The notes: generated by a model from the sequence alone, not told the origin. Shown: positions 8,114-16,126, counted from the stretch's first letter. The stretch is DNA of 43,733 bases from Thermoplasmata archaeon (GCA_023256615.1 JAGDXO010000006.1:1-43733); one strand, 5' to 3'. Numbers and translations: made by a program.

Positions 8114-8852
8114 GCGGAGTGTTTACAGCCAGGTTACAGCATCAATATTGGTCAATTCTATTTACGCAATGATGAACTATCCCGTACTATTAATAAATAC
8201 ACTTTTAGCACCTCTGTCATTACTTGCTGTTGTTACATTCGCAAGTCATGGAAGGCTTCTTCCTGTCGCAGCTGAAGGGGCATTAATAATGAACATGGTT
8301 CAAAGTGGTACATCCCTTCAGGGTGATCTTTCGCATCTTAAGAATGATATGCGTCTCCAGGATATGATAGTTAGCTCACCTACTCCAGCAATGATTTACA
8401 TATTTGGAATGGCCATTTCCGAGATAGTTTATTCAATTCCCACACTGACACTTCTCATTATACTGAATTTGCTGTTTGTAAAAACCACTATAATTGGAGG
8501 GATGGTGATATTTTTTGATATGGCTACGATTTTTACATTTTCAATCTCACTTGGATTTTTACTTTCAACATTTTCTTCAGACATAATCCAGAGCTGGGCT
8601 TTTTCTGGAATCCTGTCTCCTATTCTCACCACACTCCCCCCTGTTTATTATCCAATAAGTTACATTCCTTACCCATATAGGTACCTATCATATCTTTCTC
8701 CCACAACATATGCAGCCGAAATTGCCCAGAATTCTACAGGATTCGCTAATCTTGGGGTAGAAAACTATGCAATTTCATGGTTGATTCTTATTGGTATAAC
8801 GGTATTACTAACATATCTAGCGCTCAGACGCTCGAGGTGGAGGGAAGTTTAG
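8100..8852 (+). CDS. ABC-2 type transporter permease
   Basis: The membrane partner of the ATPase just upstream. About six hydrophobic helices are visible, starting with the segment NYPVLLINTLLAPLSLLAV and ending just before the basic tail A-L-R-R-S-R-W-R-E. The reading frame is open back to TTG 8052, but the first convincing start is GTG 8100, which would overlap the ATPase end by 14 bases. GGAGG sits just before it (8093-8097), though closer than usual. TTG 8088 or 8091 are alternatives. The 3' end overlaps the convergent MFS gene by 29 bases. The exported compound is not predictable. Confidence 0.85.
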   Translation: MKRIKRSVYSQVTASILVNSIYAMMNYPVLLINTLLAPLSLLAVVTFASHGRLLPVAAEGALIMNMVQSGTSLQGDLSHLKNDMRLQDMIVSSPTPAMIYIFGMAISEIVYSIPTLTLLIILNLLFVKTTIIGGMVIFFDMATIFTFSISLGFLLSTFSSDIIQSWAFSGILSPILTTLPPVYYPISYIPYPYRYLSYLSPTTYAAEIAQNSTGFANLGVENYAISWLILIGITVLLTYLALRRSRWREV

Positions 8853-10038
8853 TTCTTTTGGGGAGAAGAGGAAGGAGTAGGCATGATATTACCGAAGTTA
8901 TCATCATTATCCAGAAGGAATAGTATATGGTATATCCCATAGCATTGAGAAGAGACATTAGACCTATCCCAGCAGCTCCTCCTATAGTATTTCCTATACC
9001 CCATACAAATCCTGACGATGTAGTTGAAAACTCTTTTGGGACGACCTGTGTTACGTATCCAAGTAGGACTGGAAATCCGCTCATTGCGAAAAATACATAA
9101 ATGGAATAGGAAATGGCAGCAATCCACATATTGTTTTTAGCCAACAGGAATACAAAGAAAATAGCTGTTGAAGCTGTAACGGTTACAGTTACCGTGAACC
9201 TTCCTCCTTTCTTGGATGTAACATATCCGAAAAAAGGCTGGCCAATGACGGCGGTTAAAAGAGCAAGTGTCAATATTATTCCCATAAGATAATGGGAATT
9301 TAAAATAGAAGTTACATAAGTAGGAACATAGGTGGTTGTAGCACTCAGAAACATGGATCTGAAGAATGTTACAGAAACCAAAGCAACTATGAAATATTTA
9401 AATTTACCAAGATCCCTGAGGGAACTTTTTTTCTTTATTTTAGTTATTTTATTTCTCTCAGGATTTTTGACCGAGAGGCCCATATTTATTATTATGCCTG
9501 CTAAGATTGCAACTATTCCAAGAAAATTAACACCGTAGAATTTACCGAAGAGCATTATGGAAAGAACGACCATACTGGGCATAAAGGCCCTTCCGAGGCT
9601 TCCAAACGATCCATTTATTCCCATTGCTGATGGGGCTTCAGATCCCTCAAATGCATCCGATAGAATGTAAGCTCCCATTGGATGATAGAGAGACTGTCCT
9701 ATGCCTAGGAAAAGTGCACCCATTATCATGAATTCATACGAGAATCCATGGAATAAAAAAGGCAATGAAAGGAACGGTGCTGCAATGCCGTCCATGATTA
9801 TTCCGAGTATGAGCATCTCCTTATGTTTTCCATTCCTGTCCGCATATAGGCTAGCAGGAGTGCTCACGAATCCAGAAATAAGTGTATAAATTATTGCTAT
9901 CACACCAAGAATCCAAAGCTTCAATCCACCAATCTCGATGTAATAAGTTATTAAGACAGGATATAACAGATTATAACCGTCATTTATAAAGTGACCGAGT
10001 GAAGTATAGGAGAGGACCTTCAACTTTTCCTTTATCAT
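8824..10038 (-). CDS. MFS transporter, fosmidomycin-resistance-like
   Basis: A 404-residue 12-helix major facilitator. The N-terminus, GHFINDGYNLLYPVL, resembles the H-F-x-N-D start of the Fsr/fosmidomycin-resistance group. The loop between helices 2 and 3 has the shortened motif A-D-R-N-G-K-H-K. A Lys-rich central loop (K-I-T-K-I-K-K-K) divides the two six-helix halves. The role is proton-driven efflux of a small molecule (inferred from the family). The PadR-type gene at 10135 runs divergently across a 96-base spacer and is the obvious candidate regulator. Confidence 0.87.
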   Translation of the reverse strand: MIKEKLKVLSYTSLGHFINDGYNLLYPVLITYYIEIGGLKLWILGVIAIIYTLISGFVSTPASLYADRNGKHKEMLILGIIMDGIAAPFLSLPFLFHGFSYEFMIMGALFLGIGQSLYHPMGAYILSDAFEGSEAPSAMGINGSFGSLGRAFMPSMVVLSIMLFGKFYGVNFLGIVAILAGIIINMGLSVKNPERNKITKIKKKSSLRDLGKFKYFIVALVSVTFFRSMFLSATTTYVPTYVTSILNSHYLMGIILTLALLTAVIGQPFFGYVTSKKGGRFTVTVTVTASTAIFFVFLLAKNNMWIAAISYSIYVFFAMSGFPVLLGYVTQVVPKEFSTTSSGFVWGIGNTIGGAAGIGLMSLLNAMGYTIYYSFWIMMITSVISCLLLPLLPKRTKLPSTSSV

Positions 10039-10106
10039 TTAACACTAAAGTTATAGAAGATTATTATTTTTTACCTTTTTAATTTCAAATTGTAAGGATT
10101 AATTAT

Positions 10107-10116
10107 ATATGCATAT
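10107..10116. promoter_or_regulatory. Palindrome at the PadR/MFS divergent promoter
   Basis: ATATGCATAT is a perfect 10-base palindrome, 19-28 bases before the PadR start at 10135, where box A should lie. It could be the promoter, an operator, or both. AT-rich short palindromes occur often by chance, so support is modest. Confidence 0.3.
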
Positions 10117-10134
10117 AATTTATACTAAAACGTA

Positions 10135-10500
10135 ATGAGAATGGAAAAAAGGGAAAGGATATTCAAAGGTGTGATAACCCTACTGGTGCTTAAATCAATA
10201 TGGGATGGCCCAAAGCACGGTTATCTTCTAGAAAATGAGATTAACACCAAACTTGGTGAAAAACTGTCTGAGGGGGAGATTTATTCTCTCATGAAGCACA
10301 TGGAAATAAGAGGTTTCGTTAGAAGCTTCACCATGATGGAAAACAGCAGGATGAGAAGGTACTATGAAATTACGGAAAAGGGAAAGGAATTTCTGATCAA
10401 ACATAGACATGCACTGGAAGTTGTGAGTCCGCTCATAAATGAAATATCAGATTTCATTAAGGAGAAAGCTAATTTTTTTGAAGGAATAGCAAAGCAATGA
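10135..10500 (+). CDS. PadR-family transcriptional regulator
   Basis: A 121-residue winged-helix regulator. The hallmark PadR segment is present: V-L-K-S-I-W-D-G-P-K-H-G-Y-L-L, then G-E-I-Y-S-L-M-K-H-M-E-I-R-G-F-V, and the wing R-R-Y-Y-E-I-T-E-K-G-K-E. A short C-terminal helix would dimerise it. PadR proteins usually repress an adjacent efflux pump and release DNA when they bind the pump's substrate; here the neighbour is the divergent MFS gene. The spacer has a palindrome, ATATGCATAT (10107-10116), at the place expected for the TATA box of this gene, suggesting self-repression. Confidence 0.88.
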   Translation: MRMEKRERIFKGVITLLVLKSIWDGPKHGYLLENEINTKLGEKLSEGEIYSLMKHMEIRGFVRSFTMMENSRMRRYYEITEKGKEFLIKHRHALEVVSPLINEISDFIKEKANFFEGIAKQ

Positions 10501-10589
10501 AAATAAATAATAAATTTATTGTAAAAAACATAGGAAAGAATAATTTTTTCAATTTAATCGCACTGAATTCACAACTAACTTATTTATAA

Positions 10590-11522
10590 ATGAGTTTATT
10601 AACAAATGTGGATCAAATTATCCTGACATATGGAAATGAGGAATTCTTAAAGAAATTCGCAAAGAAAGGATCAGAAACTGATATCAGATACTACAACCAG
10701 AGAATAAATGGTGCAAATATAACTTACCTCAATCCTTTTAAATTTCCTGAAAGAATCCAGCCACTCCTTAATGCCGCATCCGTTTCAAAAAAGGCAATCA
10801 TCAGTATTGAGAATTTGGACAAAAATGTTGGAGAATTACTATTGGCGATTGACTATTCAGAAATTAAGCATTTAGGAATTATAGGCAATGATGAAGTTTA
10901 TGAAACTCTGAAAAAAATTACGAAAGGGATTGACGTTTCCTTAACACCCCTGCAGGAGGATTTAGGCAGTATTGAGAATTTTATTTCGATCGGTGTTGGA
11001 GAAGGAAAGGGAAATGCAATGGTTGCAGTTGACCAGTCTTTCCAGGTAAAAGGGGTTGGAACTGTAATCTTGGGTTTTGTGATAAAGGGAGAAATTAAAA
11101 AGCATATGAACATGAAAGCCTATCCATCAGGTAAAAATGTAGAAATAAGAAGCATCCAGATAATGGATGTAGATTACGAAACTGCAAAGCCATTTTCAAG
11201 AGTAGGTCTTGCTGTTAAGAATGTTGAACCTGAAGATGTTTCAAAGGGAACATTACTTCTTGATGCTGATGAGATAGAAATGTCAGATTCCACTAGGATG
11301 AAAGTCAGAATTAATGGAGCTATAAAGAACAAACCACAGTTAGGAGAAAAAATACAGATAAACTTTCTATTTAACAATATAAATGCAGAGATATCAGATA
11401 TTTCGGAAGATTCGTATCTTATTGACACCGATAGGAAAATTCCTATCATAGATACTAACTATATTATTTCATCATTAAATTCTGTTCCAAGGATTTCTGG
11501 AGTTGGTAAGGCTGGAGATTGA
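10590..11522 (+). CDS. SelB-like elongation-factor homologue with degenerate G domain
   Basis: A 310-residue protein built like SelB/EF-Tu without a working GTPase. Residues about 1-135 sit where the G domain should be but have no P-loop, no D-x-x-G and no N-K-x-D. Residues about 140-225 look like EF-Tu domain 2 (V-A-V-D-Q-S-F-x-V-K-G-V-G-T-V-I-L-G, then K-A-Y-P-S-G-K-x-V-E-I-R-S-I-Q). Residues about 226-305 look like domain 3. I know of an archaeal SelB-like family with this arrangement (aSelBL), whose role is not established. The domain 2 wording is closer to SelB than to EF-1A. It overlaps pcc1 by 20 bases, hinting at a link to tRNA biology. No selenocysteine genes were seen. Confidence 0.75.
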   Translation: MSLLTNVDQIILTYGNEEFLKKFAKKGSETDIRYYNQRINGANITYLNPFKFPERIQPLLNAASVSKKAIISIENLDKNVGELLLAIDYSEIKHLGIIGNDEVYETLKKITKGIDVSLTPLQEDLGSIENFISIGVGEGKGNAMVAVDQSFQVKGVGTVILGFVIKGEIKKHMNMKAYPSGKNVEIRSIQIMDVDYETAKPFSRVGLAVKNVEPEDVSKGTLLLDADEIEMSDSTRMKVRINGAIKNKPQLGEKIQINFLFNNINAEISDISEDSYLIDTDRKIPIIDTNYIISSLNSVPRISGVGKAGD

Positions 11523-11739
11523 ACTGACACTGAAGATAAGGGGAAAAGAAAGTAAGAATGCAATAGAATCAATAATGCCTGAAAATAGAAAATACATGAG
11601 CTTTAGAAAAACAAAATATGGTTACATATGTCATATTTCAGGAGACGCAAATAATGTGAGGAAAACTCTAAATGAATTCTTGGAATCATTGATGTTTATT
11701 GAAAAAATAGCAGAAGTAACAGATGCCCGAGTGGGGTAG
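11503..11739 (+). CDS. pcc1: KEOPS complex subunit Pcc1
   Basis: A 78-residue protein matching Pcc1, the small dimerising subunit of KEOPS, which makes the universal t6A37 modification of ANN-decoding tRNAs together with Kae1, Bud32 and Cgi121. The fit is to the pattern A-I-x-x-I-M-P-E-N-R (about 21-30), a middle strand, and S/N-V-R-K-T-L-N-E-F-L (about 52-61). The likely start is TTG 11503, inside the end of the SelB-like gene. Its final five codons and TAG stop lie inside the tRNA-Arg(GCG) gene, a 15-base same-strand overlap. The other KEOPS genes are not nearby. Confidence 0.78.
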   Translation: MVRLEIELTLKIRGKESKNAIESIMPENRKYMSFRKTKYGYICHISGDANNVRKTLNEFLESLMFIEKIAEVTDARVG

Positions 11740-11799
11740 ATTGGATTATCCTAGGGGCCTGCGGAGTCCCAGACCCGGGTTCAAATCCCGGCTCGGGCG
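11725..11799 (+). tRNA. tRNA-Arg (anticodon GCG)
   Basis: A 75-nt cloverleaf. The acceptor arms GCCCGAG/CTCGGGC pair fully, with discriminator G. The anticodon stem GGGGC/GTCCC contains one G-U pair and the loop CTGCGGA, so the anticodon is GCG (CGC/CGU codons). The T arm is CCGGG-TTCAAAT-CCCGG. There is no intron and no encoded CCA. The first 15 bases double as the end of pcc1. Confidence 0.94.
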
Positions 11800-11824
11800 T
11801 AACTATGTTATTAATGAAAGTCTC

Positions 11825-12064
11825 ATGGAACAGAAATTGTACCAAGGCTATCTAGAACCAACTTAATGTTTCACTGAGAATCCATTTTTTTATATTGGTA
11901 CCTATTTAATTACAATAGCAGAAGAAGGTGAAAAAAGGAGCTATTCATTTGATAGATCCAAGATTCTGTTCTATTATGAGGAAATAGATGATGTGAGAAG
12001 AATAAGTGTAAAAAGCGGGCAAATATCATACGAATTTAATCATCTTTTAAACAAGCTGAGATAA
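11825..12064 (+). pseudogene. Decayed small gene with an in-frame TAA
   Basis: From ATG 11825 a frame reads M-E-Q-K-L-Y-Q-G-Y-L-E-P-T, hits TAA at 11864, then continues for 65 more open codons to TAA 12062. After the stop there is no ATG, GTG or TTG for about 50 codons. Yet the translation looks like real protein (charged and aromatic residues well spread, for example Y-S-F-D-R-S-K-I-L-F-Y-Y-E-E-I-D-D-V-R-R). The simplest reading is a roughly 79-residue gene broken by one nonsense change. The family is unknown. It lies directly after a tRNA gene, a common landing site for foreign DNA, but no integrase or repeated tRNA end was found. This fills part of the 430-base gap between tRNA-Arg and the next full gene. 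Confidence 0.4.
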
Positions 12065-12070
12065 AGAGAT

Positions 12071-12172
12071 ATGGTAAAGTTCAAGGAGATAGTAGTTGTA
12101 AAAAATCCCGAGATCAATAAATTATTCGAGGTAGTGGAGGGGCCTGTGGAAGATTGGGAAAAAATTAAGTGA
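12071..12172 (+). CDS. Very short ORF, possible gene remnant
   Basis: Thirty-three codons from ATG 12071, in the same frame as the broken gene above and 6 bases after its stop. It reads M-V-K-F-K-E-I-V-V-V-K-N-P-E-I-N-K-L-F-E-V-V-E, a plausible peptide. It may be the tail of the same decayed gene behind a second TAA, or a separate tiny gene. No family is recognised. The remaining 57 bases to the next gene contain a TATA-like stretch (ATTTAATAA, about 12201-12209). Confidence 0.25.
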   Translation: MVKFKEIVVVKNPEINKLFEVVEGPVEDWEKIK

Positions 12173-12229
12173 TTATGAAATAAAGAAATTTCAAGAATTA
12201 TTTAATAACTTGTTTTAGATTCTTTTCCG

Positions 12230-13180
12230 ATGAATTCAATAAGCTTTCTGCCAATGACCGGGTATATAACTGTTATAAAGTCGCATCATCCCAACTATAT
12301 TCCGGATAAATTAAGAGGTCAGGTATTTGGAAATTCATCGCATATAGGAGCTGGTATCTTTAGGGATAGCAGTGGTTGGTTTATTCATATGAATTCTTTT
12401 GTTGATATCCCGAATGAGGATATACAGACCATATTAAGAACAATGAATTCAGGATATGAAGACCTTAAGGATAGACCTTATGCATCTACAGATGGAAAAT
12501 TCTTAAGGAGAACTATTTCAAATTTTTCTTCTAAAATACTGGATAAACTTTCAGAAATAGAATTTCTGACAATCCAACCCGTTTCATTAATTGGAAACGG
12601 AGAAACAATTATTGCCATAAATTATCCGGAATCAGCATTGCAAAGCGTCTCTAATACTATTTTGAAGGCTGTATCAGGATCGTCTGTACCGATGGAAGTT
12701 ATTTGCCACAGATCTGTAGAAAATGGCAGCATTCCATTTCTGTTTATTTACCACAACTTGGTGGCCTTTGATTATTCAAGATTAGCAATTGTGAAAACTT
12801 CTTGGAAAATTACAGAGGATAATATCCCCAAAGATATAGATACAAGCGAAGATATATATTTTAATCCGGCAGTTTATGACTCATCAATTGATAAATTCGT
12901 AGCATTTAAGGCTGGAAAATTCTTCCATATGCCTATCCCCAATCAGTGGATTAAAACATTCAAGGATTATTCGCTTTTATCTGTGGGAGGGGCTATATAT
13001 TATTGGGGGAGGGTCAAGGGCAATGATGTAGAAGAATATTACATATTTAATAAAAAGTTTGTCAATATTTTCCTTAGCTCATTGAGTTTATTATGGAAGC
13101 ACTCTCCGTGGAAATTGGGTAACCCACATATCAAGTACATAAATAATTTACAATTGGTGAAAGAAGAAATGGGCTTTTAA
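12230..13180 (+). CDS. Protein of unknown function (316 aa)
   Basis: I do not recognise this protein. It has no signal peptide, no membrane helix and no obvious catalytic motif. It reads as a mixed alpha/beta protein rich in aromatic residues (for example G-W-F-I-H-M, G-G-A-I-Y-Y-W-G-R-V, L-L-W-K-H-S-P-W-K) with only one Cys. The N-terminal half, with GAGIFRDSSGWFIHM, and the middle, with IETVIAINYPES-like spacing, suggest two related alpha/beta modules, but this is weak. ATG 12230 is the start because a TAA precedes it in frame by eight codons, and a TATA-like element about 25 bases upstream implies a leaderless message. It ends just before a convergent MFS gene. Confidence 0.6.
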   Translation: MNSISFLPMTGYITVIKSHHPNYIPDKLRGQVFGNSSHIGAGIFRDSSGWFIHMNSFVDIPNEDIQTILRTMNSGYEDLKDRPYASTDGKFLRRTISNFSSKILDKLSEIEFLTIQPVSLIGNGETIIAINYPESALQSVSNTILKAVSGSSVPMEVICHRSVENGSIPFLFIYHNLVAFDYSRLAIVKTSWKITEDNIPKDIDTSEDIYFNPAVYDSSIDKFVAFKAGKFFHMPIPNQWIKTFKDYSLLSVGGAIYYWGRVKGNDVEEYYIFNKKFVNIFLSSLSLLWKHSPWKLGNPHIKYINNLQLVKEEMGF

Positions 13181-13181
13181 A

Positions 13182-14354
13182 TTAAATAGGAACTGGTCTA
13201 AAATAGTTTCTAGATGTTATCAAAAGAGGAATCATTAACAATCCCATTACGCCAAGAATTATCCAGGCAGTGGTATAATTGAAATTATAAGCTATAAATG
13301 CAAAAAGGAATGGCGAAAGAGATCCTATTACCAGTTGTATAAAATTCACGAATGAGAGAGAGAATGACACCATTGCTTTGTCTTCTATTATCTCAGCTGC
13401 AATTGTATAAAGAATTGAGAAACCCGAAACAGTAACCAGACCAAGTATGGTTATAACTGCTGCCAGGAAAATGAAGGATCTTGCGAAGGGGATCAGCATG
13501 AACATGAAACCCGTTACTCCAAGAATAAAATACGAATAGGACATCCTGTGTTTTGTATTTGAAAATATATGGCCTCCAATAACGCCCCCAACAAAACCTA
13601 TGATGAGGAAAAGTCCGTCAATGAATCCAGCATCGCTGGGGCTTAGTTTAAGGCTGTTTTCACTGAAATATATGATGAACTGACCAATAATGGTCTCTGA
13701 AAATATTACAGTTATTGTACCTATTGAAATTATCCACAGATATTTGTTTCTTAAAATTATGGACAATCTTTTTCCAAGCCCAGATGTGCCGACCTTAGGC
13801 TCCTTTAAATCCCTGAGAACAACAAAATTCTCTATAGCAATAATGACCGCTAAGAAACCTCCAATAACGAGGGAAAGTCTCCATCCAACAGCATAATCAA
13901 CAAAGACCCATCCGAATGCTCCAATACCTCCTCCTAGGTTAAAGGCTCCATTGTAAATACCTACTTGGAACCCAAATGATTCTGGCGGTGAAATATGCCT
14001 GAGCAGGCTGAGTCCTGGGGAGAAGAATAATGCTGAACCGGCTCCTGCAATAAATCTGAAAATAATTAATTCAAAGATACTGAATGATAAACCTGAAAGA
14101 ATACCGGCAGTTCCAAGTATCATCAATCCTATGAATGCAACAATCTTAGGACCGTATCGTGAGGCCAGAATGCCGCCGACCATCTGGAAGGCTGCAAGGC
14201 CGGCATAGAAACTGGTTGTCATTATTCCAAGGTCCAGTATCCTCAGGTCTAGTGATTTTGCAATATAAGTTAAGCCTGGGGCTATATCAAACCAGTTCAA
14301 TGCGTAAATGGCTCTGGCGGTATTGATAGAAGCTGATTTAATTCTGTAGCCCAG
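13182..14354 (-). CDS. MFS transporter, probably started at CTG
   Basis: A 12-helix major facilitator. The first conventional start (TTG 14300) would cut off the front half of helix 1. The frame is open 18 codons further, to CTG 14354, giving a normal basic head (G-Y-R-I-K) and a full helix 1 (A-R-A-I-Y-A-L-N-W-F-D-I-A-P-G). The bases before that CTG are GGTGATTAG, matching the GGTGATTAT that precedes the TTG start of the Mrp gene. The sugar-phosphate/anion-porter style loop A-S-R-Y-G-P-K follows helix 2. A second basic loop (E-P-K-V-G-T-S-G-L-G-K-R) divides the halves. It sits beside lysA and cell-wall-peptide enzymes, so uptake of peptides or amino acids is a reasonable inference. Confidence 0.82.
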   Translation of the reverse strand: MGYRIKSASINTARAIYALNWFDIAPGLTYIAKSLDLRILDLGIMTTSFYAGLAAFQMVGGILASRYGPKIVAFIGLMILGTAGILSGLSFSIFELIIFRFIAGAGSALFFSPGLSLLRHISPPESFGFQVGIYNGAFNLGGGIGAFGWVFVDYAVGWRLSLVIGGFLAVIIAIENFVVLRDLKEPKVGTSGLGKRLSIILRNKYLWIISIGTITVIFSETIIGQFIIYFSENSLKLSPSDAGFIDGLFLIIGFVGGVIGGHIFSNTKHRMSYSYFILGVTGFMFMLIPFARSFIFLAAVITILGLVTVSGFSILYTIAAEIIEDKAMVSFSLSFVNFIQLVIGSLSPFLFAFIAYNFNYTTAWIILGVMGLLMIPLLITSRNYFRPVPI

Positions 14355-14363
14355 CTAATCACC
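14355..14363 (-). promoter_or_regulatory. Ribosome-binding site favouring a CTG start
   Basis: The minus strand reads GGTGATTAG immediately before CTG 14354. GGTGA is complementary to the expected archaeal 16S 3' end (UCACC), with four bases to the CTG. No such site precedes the alternative TTG 14300. Confidence 0.5.
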
Positions 14364-14437
14364 TTATCCCAAAACAATTTTAACTATAAAAAAGGGGATT
14401 ATAAATGAATTAATAAAATGAAGGCTTTTTATCACTT

Positions 14438-14824
14438 TTACTGAAATAATGTAGCATTTATTTCAACTGTTTTTATTAGTGGTATTAAGGATTCCCTGAT
14501 CATTTCCCCTATTTCTGTAAGTCTATATGTTATCCTACCGTCTGATGTATCCCTTTTAATTAGCCTGTTACTTTCGAGTTCTCTAAGTCTGGATGATATG
14601 ATAGTTGTGCTGGAATTAGGTATTCCCATGAGTATTTCATTGAAACTCTTTCTATCCTTATTGCCCCCTAAATATGTAAGGATGATTATTGTATATTTTT
14701 TACCGAGAATATGGAAAATATGAAGTGATGGATCTATACATATTGTCTCTTTTCCATATGAAATCATGCAAGTTTTATTCTTATTTTCTTTTCTTATATT
14801 TTCCTTCTTTGAATTAATATTCAT
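14438..14824 (-). CDS. HxlR-type winged-helix regulator
   Basis: A 128-residue winged-helix protein of the HxlR group. The core G-K-K-Y-T-I-I-I-L-T-Y-L-G replaces the usual G-K-W-t-l-l-I-L. The recognition region is S-F-N-E-I-L-M-G-I-P-N-S-S-T-T-I-I-S-S-R-L-R-E-L-E, followed by the wing R-I-T-Y-R-L-T-E-I-G. A Lys/Asn-rich head precedes it, and Cys 19 plus Cys 29 could act as a redox or metal sensor (speculative). Its ATG overlaps the lysA stop (ATGA), so it is cotranscribed with lysA and likely regulates lysA, the neighbouring MFS gene, or both. Confidence 0.82.
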   Translation of the reverse strand: MNINSKKENIRKENKNKTCMISYGKETICIDPSLHIFHILGKKYTIIILTYLGGNKDRKSFNEILMGIPNSSTTIISSRLRELESNRLIKRDTSDGRITYRLTEIGEMIRESLIPLIKTVEINATLFQ

Positions 14825-16110
14825 AATCGATCCATCCCTATTGCTTTCAGATGCTCCGGTATTATGAAATTGTTCAGCATATCTTGCAATTCATCCCTTT
14901 CCCTTATAATATATTCCTCGCGATTGTCCAAAAGTATCTCCATTGCTTTAGGCTGAAGATTATAATTGGAAGACATAGATGTTACATAAGCACCGGCGTT
15001 AAGTATGGCGATCAGATCACCGGGTTCTAGTTTCTGGATTGAAATGTCCTTAGCTATTTTATCCGTATTTTCACATATAGGACCAACAACATCTCCTCTT
15101 TCCTCTTTTTTATTGAAGAACTTGTTAACAGGTATTATGGGATGTATTGCTCCATAGAGTGCAGGTCTTATCAAAATATTCATTCCAGTGTCTGTACCGA
15201 TCATATTTCTATCATAATCTTTTTTACATGTAACTCTAGAGATCAGTACTGCTGAATTAGCAACAATATACCTGCCAGGTTCCATTATCAGTTTTGTATT
15301 TTCAGTGAATAAATCCCTGTAATTCTTCATATTTTCCTTTATGTAATTAGATGTTCTACCCAAATCCAAGGATTCTTCATTATCTCTATAGGGAACGCCA
15401 AATCCTCCGCCTATATCAACAAACTCAAAGGTAATCCCTAATTTATGAGATATTTCAGAGGCTATAGAGAAAAAAGTTCTGGTTGATTCACGGAAAAATT
15501 CAGGGTCCAATACATTGGAACCAGTCATCATATGTATACCTAATCTATGCACCCCGCTTTCAATAGCTGTTTCGTAAGCTTTCAATGCTGCTTCAGGTGG
15601 CATTCCAAATTTGCTCCCTTTGCCTCCGGTAGTCGTACCTTCAAATTCCCCCTTCCCCATTCCCGGGTTTATCCTGAATGAAATTGTCTCGGGGGGGTCT
15701 GCAGCTACCATATTGAACTGGGAAATATCATCAAAATTAATTGTCACACCTGTTTCTTTGATCTTTTTTAGTTCATTTCCCGGGAGATTATTCGGTGATG
15801 CTATTATCTTATCCTTACTGAAACCGGTCTTCAGGGCAAGAAGAACTTCATTAAGATTGGCTGCGTCTATTCCAACTCCCTTCTCCCTTAATATGGAAAG
15901 AATTGCAGGATTATAATTCGCCTTCATTGCGTAATGGAGTGAAAAATTTTCTTTGTCAAATGCATTCATGAGTTCTCTGACATTTCTTTCAATGATGCTC
16001 CTTGAATAGATGATCAGAGGAGTTCCATATTTTTCAGATAATTCCGATATATCTTCCCCTGAAAATAATAATTTCCCATTAACAATGTCAAAATAATCCA
16101 GATAATCCAT
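14821..16110 (-). CDS. lysA: Diaminopimelate decarboxylase
   Basis: A 429-residue fold-III PLP enzyme that converts meso-diaminopimelate to lysine. The PLP lysine lies in H-Y-A-M-K-A-N (K63). The phosphate-binding loop is D-I-G-G-G-F-G-V-P-Y, then E-P-G-R-Y-I-V-A-N-S. The dimer-partner motif C-E-N-T-D provides the catalytic Cys. The length is normal. No other lysine or DAP biosynthetic gene is in the window. Instead it neighbours a dipeptide epimerase and an NlpC/P60 peptidase, suggesting it uses DAP released from bacterial wall peptides. TATAAATATAT at 16127-16137 sits at promoter distance, implying its own leaderless transcript shared with the HxlR gene. Confidence 0.93.
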   Translation of the reverse strand: MDYLDYFDIVNGKLLFSGEDISELSEKYGTPLIIYSRSIIERNVRELMNAFDKENFSLHYAMKANYNPAILSILREKGVGIDAANLNEVLLALKTGFSKDKIIASPNNLPGNELKKIKETGVTINFDDISQFNMVAADPPETISFRINPGMGKGEFEGTTTGGKGSKFGMPPEAALKAYETAIESGVHRLGIHMMTGSNVLDPEFFRESTRTFFSIASEISHKLGITFEFVDIGGGFGVPYRDNEESLDLGRTSNYIKENMKNYRDLFTENTKLIMEPGRYIVANSAVLISRVTCKKDYDRNMIGTDTGMNILIRPALYGAIHPIIPVNKFFNKKEERGDVVGPICENTDKIAKDISIQKLEPGDLIAILNAGAYVTSMSSNYNLQPKAMEILLDNREEYIIRERDELQDMLNNFIIPEHLKAIGMDRL

Positions 16111-16126
16111 AAGGGTTAATAAAAAA

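Noticed and set aside
8849-9127. 92-codon minus-strand frame in the Fsr-like pump
   Set aside because: It is a second frame of the same strand within the transporter gene, and the composition is not protein-like.
11864-11866. Recoding of the in-frame TAA
   Set aside because: Pyrrolysine uses TAG and selenocysteine uses TGA; no mechanism for TAA is indicated, so decay is simpler.
11725-12229. Integrated element using tRNA-Arg as attachment site
   Set aside because: No integrase gene and no second copy of the tRNA 3' end were found downstream.
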